In this document: positions 15,822 through 23,123 of the stretch, in pieces | How the letters are laid out: every line of letters begins with the position of its first letter | Position numbering within the stretch: the first letter of the stretch is position 1 | Source: Paenibacillus pasadenensis DSM 19293 | GTDB lineage: Bacteria > Bacillota > Bacilli > Paenibacillales > Paenibacillaceae | DNA length: 64,000 nt | Direction: 5' to 3' | Assembly (NCBI RefSeq): GCF_000422485.1 | Contig: NZ_KE383847.1 | Location: 18,713 to 82,712, forward strand | Program-made: the position numbers and the translations under genes | The notes under the pieces: model-generated | Database searches by the model: none | What the model saw: only the letters and a program-made list of their open reading frames with translations | Told to the model about the DNA's origin: nothing

Positions 15822-15965
15822 TAGATAGAGGCCCCGGTGTTGACGCACCGGGACCTCCGGGAAATGGCTTCCGCATTAAGAGCGGCGGCTTGCCCCCGTA
15901 AGTGTCAGCAGCAGCAAAATAGACCGCCGACCTTATGAGGGGTGTGGGCGGTCTACTTCTTTTTC
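15822..15965 (+). ncRNA. Antisense RNA antitoxin of the holin-like type I toxin
   Basis: The RNA starts about 7 bases after the promoter at 15787-15815. It contains a strong 5' hairpin (GAGGCCCCGGTG paired with CACCGGGACCTC, one mismatch, 15829-15858) and ends with the hairpin AGACCGCC ... GGCGGTCT followed by CTTCTTTTT. The 3' end overlaps the last codons and terminator of the toxin gene on the other strand. This convergent layout with a shared terminator is that of type I pairs such as TxpA/RatA. The ends are inferred, not mapped. Confidence 0.65.
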
Positions 15966-16036
15966 AGGTACGTGAGCAGCGCCAGCAGGAACATCCCGAA
16001 CATGAACATGAGGGATAAAGCCTGAAACACTTCCAC
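15953..16036 (-). CDS. Putative holin-like toxin of a type I toxin-antitoxin pair (27 residues)
   Basis: A very short frame on the minus strand: MEVFQALSLMFMFGMF then LLALLTYLKKK. One hydrophobic helix followed by a lysine end, with ALxLMxxFGxFxLALLTYxKKK, is the signature of the putative holin-like toxin family (Hol_Tox). The start is GTG at 16036 with GGGAGG 8 bases upstream. The hairpin right after the stop serves as terminator and overlaps the antisense RNA on the plus strand. The 5' leader holds GGGCGGTCGGCGG, which can pair with the ACCGCCC just after the stop, so the mRNA may hide its own ribosome site. Membrane toxicity is inferred from the family. Confidence 0.85.
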   Translation of the reverse strand: MEVFQALSLMFMFGMFLLALLTYLKKK

Positions 16037-16105
16037 GGGCAACACCTCCCTTCAACCGGGAGAGCCGCCGACCGCCCTTAAAGCCTATGCGCATTTCTTG
16101 AATCG

Positions 16106-16111
16106 ATTATA
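16106..16111 (-). promoter_or_regulatory. Extended -10 promoter of the toxin mRNA
   Basis: On the minus strand TGGTATAAT is an extended -10 with a perfect TATAAT. The -35 region is weak. The surrounding 50 bases are clearly more AT-rich than the rest of the window. Confidence 0.55.
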
Positions 16112-16163
16112 CCAAGATTTTCTAGATTGAGAAGGCGAACATAGAAAAGAAAGGCATGATCAT

Positions 16164-17324
16164 CTACTTCTGCCCGTTACGCCGTCGGAATGCCGACGGC
16201 GTTTCTTTGAGCTGCCGCTGGAATTGGCGCACGAAGTAGCTGATGTTGTCAAAGCCGCATTCCAGCGCGATGTCGGCGATGCGCAGCTCGGTCCGTCGGA
16301 GCCGCTCGGCCGCGCGGCGAATGCGCAGCGCGTTGAGGTAGGCGATCGGCGTCTGGCCGGTCATCTCGCGGAAGAAGCGGCTGAAATGCCCTTCGCTCAT
16401 CGCGGCCAGGCCGGCCAGCTCGGCGATGCGGATCGGGCGTCCGTAATGCTCCTGGAGATGAGAGATGACCCGCTTCAGCCGCTCGACCTTGGCCGCGTCC
16501 GCCGCCACCCCGCTCGCCGGGCCGCCGTCCGCGCCCGCCCGTCGATCCTCGGCCGCGCCGAGCGCATGCGTGCCGGCGAGCATGAGCAGCAGCCGGCCTT
16601 TCACCGCCGCCTCCCAGCCCGGCGGACGCTGGCGGCAGGCTTGCCGGATGTGCGCCAGCTCGCCGAGCAGCAGCGCGCCGGCCGGCTCCTGCGGCCGCGC
16701 CTGCCGCGGGAACATCGCGCGCCGCTCCAGCAGCGGCAGCACGACGCGTTCCTCCACCGCGTCGAAGGCCGCGCCCGACAGCAGCGCTCCGTGAAACACG
16801 AGCGCGAAGAAGCGGCAGCCTGCGCTTCCGCTCGCATGCGCCGCATGCAGCTCGCCGCTCGGCACGAACGCCGCTTCGCCCGCGCGCAGCAGCAGGCTTT
16901 CCGTGCCGATCTGCAGCAGCGTCTCCCCCTCGGCGACGTACAGCCACTCCATCTCCTCATGCCAATGCGCCTCGATGACATGCTCGCCGGGACCATACCG
17001 GTACTCGTAGCTGCCGAACAGCCGGCGCGCCTCGTTGTGGCCGCGGGCTTCCCGCAGCCGCTCGAAGCGCTCCTTGCGCTCGGCTTTTCCTTGTGCAAAG
17101 CCGAACGGCCCGCCTTGGGCCAAATCCGCGTCTCCCGCCAAGTCTGCGATTCCCGTCAAGCCCGCGATTCCCGCCCAGCCCGCGTTTCCCGCCGCATCCG
17201 CGTCTCTCATCGAGGCTCCATCTCCCGCCAAGCCCGCGTTTCCCGTCCAATCCGCCTCTTCTGCTCCGGCCGGATCGCCTGTCGGCCGTTCGCCGCCTTG
17301 CCGCGGCGCCATCTCGCTGCCCAT
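16164..17324 (-). CDS. AraC family regulator with cupin sensor, divergent from alpha-xylosidase
   Basis: The 386-residue protein is the probable regulator of the adjacent GH31 gene. In order: an unusual low-complexity N-terminus of about 75 residues (repeated GNAGLAG-like units, encoded by 15-bp repeats), a cupin sensor (about 105-190, EAHWHEEMEWLYVAEGE and FVPSGELHAAH), a linker, and two helix-turn-helix motifs at the end (IRIAELAGLAAMSEGHFSRFF and RIADIALECGFDNISYFVRQF). ATG at 17324 has GGGGAGG upstream; a later start would remove the odd extension and remains possible. An inverted repeat at 17407-17421 lies in the divergent gap. Confidence 0.88.
   Translation of the reverse strand: MGSEMAPRQGGERPTGDPAGAEEADWTGNAGLAGDGASMRDADAAGNAGWAGIAGLTGIADLAGDADLAQGGPFGFAQGKAERKERFERLREARGHNEARRLFGSYEYRYGPGEHVIEAHWHEEMEWLYVAEGETLLQIGTESLLLRAGEAAFVPSGELHAAHASGSAGCRFFALVFHGALLSGAAFDAVEERVVLPLLERRAMFPRQARPQEPAGALLLGELAHIRQACRQRPPGWEAAVKGRLLLMLAGTHALGAAEDRRAGADGGPASGVAADAAKVERLKRVISHLQEHYGRPIRIAELAGLAAMSEGHFSRFFREMTGQTPIAYLNALRIRRAAERLRRTELRIADIALECGFDNISYFVRQFQRQLKETPSAFRRRNGQK
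17117..17262. repeat. Degenerate 15-bp repeats inside the AraC gene
   Basis: Units like AAGCCCGCGATTCCC recur about nine times in frame and encode repeated five-residue NAGLA/GIAGL units near the N-terminus of the AraC protein. Because the unit is a multiple of three, changes in copy number would keep the frame. Confidence 0.75.
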
Positions 17325-17406
17325 GCTCGTGCCTCCCCCTGCGCGATGATCAGAATCGTGTCAGAAACATCACGGGATTCTGCAAGATTAACGATCCGTC
17401 CATCGG

Positions 17407-17421
17407 TATACTGTCAGTATA
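17407..17421. promoter_or_regulatory. Inverted repeat operator/promoter in the GH31-AraC divergent region
   Basis: TATACT-GTC-AGTATA is a perfect palindrome 38 bases before the GH31 start. Both arms resemble -10 boxes (TATACT on either strand), so it may be both a promoter element and an operator. Confidence 0.45.
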
Positions 17422-17458
17422 ACGCTTACACTCCCGATACGGAAGGATGGTTCCTCCC

Positions 17459-19795
17459 ATGAAATTCACCGATGGAAACTGGCTCGTCCGCGAAGGCTTC
17501 GCCATCGACGGCGCCGTGCAGGCGCATGAAATCGTCGCCGAGGACGGCGGCCTGACCGCCTACATCTCCACGACGCCGCTCCCCGGCCGCGGCGCGATGA
17601 TCAACACGCAGCTGCTGACCGTGCGCGCCCATGCGCCGCGCGAGGGCATCATCGGCGTGAGCATCTCCCATTTCGAGGGCGAGCGGGAGCGCGGCCCGCG
17701 CTTCGAGCTCAGCCGGTCGGCCGATCCGGCCGGCTTCACCGCGATCCGCCACACGGACGAGTACGCCGAGCTGACGAGCGGCGGCCTGACCTTGCGCATG
17801 AGCAAGGGAGAGCAGTGGTCGATGGCCTTTTACCGGGGAGAGGAGAGGCTGACGGGCAGCGCGTTCAAGTCGATCGCCCATGTGACGGGGCCGCACGGCG
17901 AGCCGTACACCCGCGAGGAGCTGGACCTGACGGTCGGGGAGAACGTCTACGGCCTCGGCGAGCGCTTCACCTCGTTCGTGAAGAACGGCCAGATCGTCGA
18001 CATCTGGAACAAGGACGGCGGCACGAGCTCCGAGCAGGCGTACAAGAACATCCCGTTCTACCTGACGAGCCGTGGCTACGGCGTGTTCGTCGACGAGCCC
18101 GGCGCGGTGTCGCTGGAGGTCGCCTCGGAAAAGGTCAAGAAAGTGCAGTTCAGCCTCCCCGGCGAGACGCTGAGCTATTATGTCATCGACGGCCCGACGC
18201 CCAAGGAGGTGCTCGGCCGCTACACCGATCTGACCGGCAAGCCGGCGCTGCCGCCGGCGTGGTCGTTCGGCCTGTGGCTGTCGACTTCGTTCACGACGGA
18301 GTACGACGAGGCGACGGTGAATTCGTTCGTGGACGGCATGGCGGAGCGCGACCTGCCGCTGTCAGTGTTCCATTTCGACTGCTTCTGGATGAAGGAGTTC
18401 CACTGGACGGACTTCAAGTGGGACGAGCGCGTCTTCCCCGATCCGGCGGGCATGCTGCAGCGGCTCAAGGACAAGGGCCTGCGCGTCTGCGTCTGGATCA
18501 ACCCGTACATCGGGCAGCGCTCGCGGCTGTTCCGCGAGGGCCGGGAGCGCGGCTACCTGCTGCGCAAGCCGAACGGAGACCTGTGGCAGACGAACCTGTG
18601 GCAGCCGGGCATGGCGCTCGTCGACTTCACCAATCCGGACGCTTGCGCGTGGTACGCGGGCTATCTGGACGAGCTGATGGACATGGGCGTCGACAGCTTC
18701 AAGACGGACTTCGGCGAGCGCATCCCGACGGATGTCGCCTACCACGACGGCTCGGACCCGCAGGGCATGCACAACTACTACACGTTCCTGTACAACAAGG
18801 TCGTGTTCGAGGCGATCGAGCGCAAGCTCGGCCAGGGCGAGGCGGCGGTGTTCGCGCGCTCGGCGACGGCCGGCGGCCAGCAGTTCCCGGTCCACTGGGG
18901 CGGCGACTGCTACGCCGACTACGAGTCGATGGCCGAAAGCCTGCGCGGCGGCCTGTCGCTCGGCTTGAGCGGCTTCGGCTTCTGGAGCCACGACATCGGC
19001 GGCTTCGAGAACACGGCGCCGGCGCATGTGTTCAAGCGCTGGCTGCAGTTCGGCCTGCTGTCCACGCACAGCCGCCTGCACGGCAGCACGTCGTACCGGG
19101 TGCCGTGGGCGTACGACGAGGAGTCGGTGGAGGTGACGCGGACGTTCACCCGGCTGAAAATGAAGCTCATGCCGTATCTGTACGATACGGCGGTCCAGGC
19201 GCAGGAGCAGGGCGTGCCGGGCATGCGCGCCATGCTGCTGGAGTTCCCGGACGATCCGGCCGCGGAGACGCTCGACCGCCAGTACATGCTCGGCCGCTCG
19301 CTGCTCGTCGCGCCGATCTTCAGCGAGAGCGGCGACGTCTCGTACTACGTGCCGGAGGGCGAGTGGACGTCGCTGCTGACGGGCGAGACGGTGCAGGGCG
19401 GGCGCTGGCGCAAGGAGCGCCACGGCTTCCTCAGCCTGCCGCTGCTCGTGCGGCCGAACACGCTGCTCGCGCTCGGCGCGGAGGACGGCCGCCCGGACTA
19501 CGACCATGCGGACGGCGTGGAGCTGGCGCTGTACGCGCTGGCGGACGGAGCCTCGGCCGAGGCGGCCGTGCGCGACCTGAAGGGCGCGCCGCAGCTGGCG
19601 GCAAGCGTGTCGCGCTCCGGCGGCACGCTGACGCTGCGCGTGTCCGGCGCGGGCAAGCCGCTGCGCCTGACGCTGCACGGCGGCCTGCCGGCGGCGGCTG
19701 CCGTCAGCGGCGCGGGCGCGCGGCTCGAGGGCGGAGCCGTCTGGCTGAGCGGCTGGGGCGGCGAGGCGACGGTGACGATCGAGCTGCAGGCGTAG
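17459..19795 (+). CDS. yicI: GH31 alpha-xylosidase
   Basis: The enzyme removes alpha-1,6-linked xylose from xyloglucan oligosaccharides (isoprimeverose type). The 778 residues begin MKFTDGNWLVREG and match the length and layout of E. coli YicI: N-terminal beta domain, barrel, C-terminal beta domains. The nucleophile is Asp417 in KTDFGERIP (E. coli Asp416) and the acid/base is Asp483 in HWGGDCYADYESM (E. coli Asp482). Start ATG at 17459 has AGGATGG 8 bases upstream; ATG at 17447 has no room for a ribosome site. There is no signal peptide, so the protein is cytosolic. It is divergent from a cupin-AraC regulator and ends at a terminator. Confidence 0.94.
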   Translation: MKFTDGNWLVREGFAIDGAVQAHEIVAEDGGLTAYISTTPLPGRGAMINTQLLTVRAHAPREGIIGVSISHFEGERERGPRFELSRSADPAGFTAIRHTDEYAELTSGGLTLRMSKGEQWSMAFYRGEERLTGSAFKSIAHVTGPHGEPYTREELDLTVGENVYGLGERFTSFVKNGQIVDIWNKDGGTSSEQAYKNIPFYLTSRGYGVFVDEPGAVSLEVASEKVKKVQFSLPGETLSYYVIDGPTPKEVLGRYTDLTGKPALPPAWSFGLWLSTSFTTEYDEATVNSFVDGMAERDLPLSVFHFDCFWMKEFHWTDFKWDERVFPDPAGMLQRLKDKGLRVCVWINPYIGQRSRLFREGRERGYLLRKPNGDLWQTNLWQPGMALVDFTNPDACAWYAGYLDELMDMGVDSFKTDFGERIPTDVAYHDGSDPQGMHNYYTFLYNKVVFEAIERKLGQGEAAVFARSATAGGQQFPVHWGGDCYADYESMAESLRGGLSLGLSGFGFWSHDIGGFENTAPAHVFKRWLQFGLLSTHSRLHGSTSYRVPWAYDEESVEVTRTFTRLKMKLMPYLYDTAVQAQEQGVPGMRAMLLEFPDDPAAETLDRQYMLGRSLLVAPIFSESGDVSYYVPEGEWTSLLTGETVQGGRWRKERHGFLSLPLLVRPNTLLALGAEDGRPDYDHADGVELALYALADGASAEAAVRDLKGAPQLAASVSRSGGTLTLRVSGAGKPLRLTLHGGLPAAAAVSGAGARLEGGAVWLSGWGGEATVTIELQA

Positions 19796-19896
19796 GCGTT
19801 GGAGTCGGGCGCGGCGCAGGCGCAGAATAAGAGCGTCTGCGCCGCGCCCGCGAGCTTTCCAGCCCGGCGGCCCAGCGGCCCCGCCGCGCAAGACGC

Positions 19897-19942
19897 AAAC
19901 GAAAGGAAGCGGAGCCGCCAGGCCCCGCTTCCTTTCGTTTCC
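19897..19942. terminator. Bidirectional terminator
   Basis: AAACGAAAGGAAGCGG ... CCGCTTCCTTTCGTTT, a long near-perfect stem with A/T tracts on both sides, between the GH31 gene (plus) and the siderophore-binding lipoprotein (minus). A second GC-rich stem (GGGCGCGGCGCAG with CTGCGCCGCGCCC) lies just before it at 19807-19850. Confidence 0.85.
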
Positions 19943-19955
19943 TTGCCGGCCTTGC

Positions 19956-20909
19956 TTAGCTGCCGAACAGCTTCTGCGCGTCGTCGAGCGCCATCTTGTG
20001 GCCGAGCGAGGAGTAGTCCAGCCATTTTTGGCCGTCGAGCACGTACACATGGCCGTTCTTCACCGCTTTGAGCCCGGCCCAGAGCGGGTTGCTTTCCAGC
20101 AGCTCGAAGTTTTTCTTCGCTTCGGAGCCTTTGCTGATGATGACCAGAATCGCATCGGCGTCGAAGTCGTCCAGCACTTCCTGGGAAATGACCTCGTACG
20201 CCTTGCCGATGTTCTCCACGCCGTCGGCCGGCTTGAGGGCCAGATCCTCGTACAGCAGCGGGCCTACCGGCCGCGCCATGCCCATGACGCGCAGCTCCTT
20301 GGCCGTCATGCGGATGGCCATCACCTTGGCGTCGGCGCCGAGCTTGCTTTTGATGAGCTCGGACGTCTCGGCGGCTTGCTTCTCGTAGTCGGCGATGAAC
20401 GTCTCGGCTTGCGGCTCGCGTCCGGTCTCCTTGGCGACCAGGCGCAGATGGTCGCGCCAGGTGCCCTGGTCGAGATCGATCGCGACGACGGGAGCGATCG
20501 GCTCCAGGCGCGGCTGATCCGCCGCGGTCTGCTGCACGTCGATGAAGATGCGGTCCGGCTTGAGCGCAAGCACCGCTTCGAGATCGGGCTCGGCGGCGAC
20601 GCCGAGCTTTTCGACGCCCTCGAGCCGGTCCTTCACATGCGGGAGGAAATCCTTCACGTCCCCGCCGATGGCGGAGCCGACCGGCTTCAGGCCGAGCGCG
20701 AGCAGATGGTTGGTGAGATGGATCGACAGCGAGGCGATGCGCTCCTCCGTCGGAGCGGGCGAGTCGGCCGGAGCGGAAGGAGAGGGAGCGGCGGAGCTGG
20801 CCGCCGAGGCTCCGTTCGCGGGATCGTTCGTGCCGGCGGAGCCTCCGCAAGCGGATAGAAGCAGGCAAGCGCTTAGCAGCAGCGCGGACAGGGAAAAGAT
20901 GCGTTTCAT
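19956..20909 (-). CDS. Ferri-siderophore ABC transporter substrate-binding lipoprotein
   Basis: The 317-residue protein has a lipoprotein signal peptide with lipobox LSAC (MKRIFSLSALLLSACLLLSACGG), a Ser/Ala/Pro-rich linker, then a FepB/FhuD-type fold: RIASLSIHLTNHLLALGLKPVG at the first strand, ALKPDRIFID, and a C-terminal NPLWAGLKAVKNGHVYVLDG typical of iron-chelate binders. Start ATG at 20909 has GGAGG 12 bases upstream; an upstream TTG sits on the ribosome site and is rejected. It is the last gene of a cluster (regulator, two permeases, this gene) behind a Fur box at 23009. The siderophore is not known. Confidence 0.9.
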   Translation of the reverse strand: MKRIFSLSALLLSACLLLSACGGSAGTNDPANGASAASSAAPSPSAPADSPAPTEERIASLSIHLTNHLLALGLKPVGSAIGGDVKDFLPHVKDRLEGVEKLGVAAEPDLEAVLALKPDRIFIDVQQTAADQPRLEPIAPVVAIDLDQGTWRDHLRLVAKETGREPQAETFIADYEKQAAETSELIKSKLGADAKVMAIRMTAKELRVMGMARPVGPLLYEDLALKPADGVENIGKAYEVISQEVLDDFDADAILVIISKGSEAKKNFELLESNPLWAGLKAVKNGHVYVLDGQKWLDYSSLGHKMALDDAQKLFGS

Positions 20910-20948
20910 GAGATGGTTCAACCTCCAGGAATAGGGTCGCTTCGGCGG

Positions 20949-21968
20949 CTAGCGCCTGCGTTTGAACAGCAGATACAGGAAATAGGGGCCGCCGATGGCG
21001 GCGCAGACGACGCCGGCGGGGATGGCGACCGGCTGGAACAGCGAGCGGCCGATCGTGTCCGCCGACAGCAGCAGGATGAGGCCGCACAGAGCGGCGATCG
21101 GCAGGAAGTGCCGATGCTGCGGGCCGGCGATCCGGCGCGCGAGATGCGGAGCGGCGAGGCCGATGAAGCCGATGCTGCCGGTCATCGCCGTGCTGGATGC
21201 CGCCAGCGCGACGGCGGCCAGCGCCAGCAGCAGGCGGCTGCGCTGCACCGGCTGGCCGAGGCCGGTGCCGAGAGCGTCGCCGAGAGCGAGCAGATCGAGC
21301 TGGCGCGAGGCTCGGTAGACGAGCGGCGTCAGCAGCGCGATCCAGGGCAGCAGCGTCCACGCGTGGATCGGATCGCGCCCCCATACGCTGCCGGCGAGCC
21401 AGCGCGCGGCGAAGGCGTACGTGTCCGGGTCGAGCCGCAGCGACAGCATCAAGGTCGCCGCGCTGAGGCCGGCCTCGACGGCGATGCCGACGAGCAGCAG
21501 CTGGATCGGCTGCAAGCCGCGCGTCCGGCTCCAGGAGAGCAGGAAGACGATCGCCGCGGCTGCCGTGCCGCCGACGAAGCTGAAGGCGGGAATCCAGAGC
21601 GCGGCCGATCCTTCCAGCGTGCGAAAGAAGGAGATGAACAGCATCAGGCCGAGCGCCGATCCGGCATGGATGCCGAGCAGGCCGGGATCGGCCAATCCGT
21701 TGCGCGTCGCGCCCTGCAGTACCGCTCCGGCGACGCCGAGTCCGATGCCGGCGAGCATCGTCACCACGATGCGGGGCAGACGGTATTGGAACAGCACGAG
21801 CTGCTCCTGCTCCGTCCCGCCGCCGAGCAGCGTGCGCAGCACGGCGTCAGGGCCGAGGCGCAGCGTGCCGGCATTGAGGCTGGCGAGCGCGATCGCCGCC
21901 GCTACGGCCGCCAGCGCCAGCGCGGCGAGCAGCGCCTTGCGGGAGCGCGGGGAGAGGGAGGCGGGCAT
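20949..21968 (-). CDS. Iron-siderophore ABC permease (FecCD family), second subunit
   Basis: The 339-residue FecCD permease has about nine membrane helices and family phrases LPRIVVTMLAGIGLGVAGAVLQGATRNGLADPGLLGI, GSIGFIGLAAPHLARRI and a C-terminal PVAIPAGVVCAAIGGPYFLYLLFKRR. The ATG start directly abuts the stop of the upstream permease gene, so they are coupled. With the partner permease it forms the membrane channel for the ferri-siderophore. No ATPase gene is in this cluster. Confidence 0.92.
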   Translation of the reverse strand: MPASLSPRSRKALLAALALAAVAAAIALASLNAGTLRLGPDAVLRTLLGGGTEQEQLVLFQYRLPRIVVTMLAGIGLGVAGAVLQGATRNGLADPGLLGIHAGSALGLMLFISFFRTLEGSAALWIPAFSFVGGTAAAAIVFLLSWSRTRGLQPIQLLLVGIAVEAGLSAATLMLSLRLDPDTYAFAARWLAGSVWGRDPIHAWTLLPWIALLTPLVYRASRQLDLLALGDALGTGLGQPVQRSRLLLALAAVALAASSTAMTGSIGFIGLAAPHLARRIAGPQHRHFLPIAALCGLILLLSADTIGRSLFQPVAIPAGVVCAAIGGPYFLYLLFKRRR

Positions 21969-22976
21969 CTACAGCTCCCTCCTCTCGCGGCGGGCCAAGT
22001 ACAGGAAGAACGGCACGCCGACGAACGCCGCCATCGCGCCGACGGCGAACTCGCGCGGCGGCTGGACCGTGCGCGAGGCGAGATCGGCTGCGAGGAGCAG
22101 CGCCGCGCCGAGCAGCGCGGACAGCGGCACGACGAGCCGATAGTCGGTGCCGGCGAGCCTGCGCGCCGCATGCGGGGCGATCAAGCCGATGAAGCCGATG
22201 CTGCCGGCCGCGGATACGGAGGCTCCGGCCAGCACGGCCATCAGGCCGAGCGCGGCCAGACGCGTGCGGCCGGTGCGGGCGCCGAGTCCTTCGGCGGCCT
22301 CGTCGCCAAGGGAAAGCAGCGACAGCCGGCGGCCGAGCAGCACGGCCAGCAGCAAGCCGAGGACGAGCACGGGAGCGAGCAGCCGCAGCTGCTCCCAGCG
22401 GACGGCGGCCAAGCCGCCCGCATACCAGAACGCCAAGTCCTGGCTCAGCTCGAAATAGATTGCCAGGCCCACGGCGAGGCTATGCGCCATCGCGGACACG
22501 ACCGCTCCGCCGATCGTCAGCTCGAGCGTGGCGAAGCCGCCGCGCGACAGCCAGGCCAGCAGCGCGATGACCGCGGTAGCGGCCGCCGCCCCGCCGAAGG
22601 ACGCGAGCATGACGAGTCCGTAGCCCATCCACGGGCTGAGCGCGAAGCAGAGCACGACGGCGAGCGCGGCGCCGGCATTGATGCCGAGCACGCCCGGATC
22701 GGCGAGCGCGTTGCGCGTCGCGCCTTGGACGAGGGCGCCGGCCGCCCCGAGCGAGGCGCCGACGAGCAGCGCGGCCAGCGCCCGGGGCAGCCGCAGGCCG
22801 TGGATCGCGGCATGCTCCGGCAGGCTCGGGTCGTAGGCGGTCAGCGCCTCCCAGATGACGGGAAGCGAGACGTCCTTGGCGCCGTAGGCCAGAGCGGCTG
22901 CGAGCAGCAGCAGCACCAGGGCGGCAGAGGCGGAAAATGCGGCCGCCTTCGTCCAGCGGCGGGAATGGCTCATCAC
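21969..22976 (-). CDS. Iron-siderophore ABC permease (FecCD family), first subunit
   Basis: A FecCD permease of about 335 residues with LPRALAALLVGASLGAAGALVQGATRNALADPGVLGI, GSIGFIGLIAPHAARRL and an end VQPPREFAVGAMAAFVGVPFFLYL. AAGGAGG lies before several in-frame starts; I chose GTG at 22976 (11 bases from the ribosome site), and ATG at 22973 is nearly as good. It opens the transport operon behind the Fur box and promoter at 23009-23072. A Btr-like regulator gene is directly upstream on the same strand. Confidence 0.9.
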   Translation of the reverse strand: MMSHSRRWTKAAAFSASAALVLLLLAAALAYGAKDVSLPVIWEALTAYDPSLPEHAAIHGLRLPRALAALLVGASLGAAGALVQGATRNALADPGVLGINAGAALAVVLCFALSPWMGYGLVMLASFGGAAAATAVIALLAWLSRGGFATLELTIGGAVVSAMAHSLAVGLAIYFELSQDLAFWYAGGLAAVRWEQLRLLAPVLVLGLLLAVLLGRRLSLLSLGDEAAEGLGARTGRTRLAALGLMAVLAGASVSAAGSIGFIGLIAPHAARRLAGTDYRLVVPLSALLGAALLLAADLASRTVQPPREFAVGAMAAFVGVPFFLYLARRERREL

Positions 22977-23008
22977 AAGCGGCAAAGCCTCCTTCAGGTC
23001 GGTGAGAG

Positions 23009-23023
23009 CGAGAATCATTATCA
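23009..23023. promoter_or_regulatory. Fur box of the first siderophore cluster
   Basis: On the minus strand TGATAATGATTCTCG fits the 7-1-7 Fur consensus with two mismatches at one end. It lies between the promoter (23044-23072) and the permease start at 22976. Confidence 0.75.
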
Positions 23024-23043
23024 GTCAAAAAGGGACAAGCCCC

Positions 23044-23072
23044 AGTATACCAGCTTTCGGGGCGGAGTCCAT
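23044..23072 (-). promoter_or_regulatory. Promoter of the first siderophore permease operon
   Basis: On the minus strand -35 ATGGAC (23067-23072), 17-base spacer, extended -10 TGGTATACT (-10 hexamer 23044-23049). The Fur box is 21 bases downstream. Confidence 0.6.
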
Positions 23073-23123
23073 GTGGAGATTGTGGAATGTGGACTGGACA
23101 TTTTTCAGATCGGGGAAAGCGGA

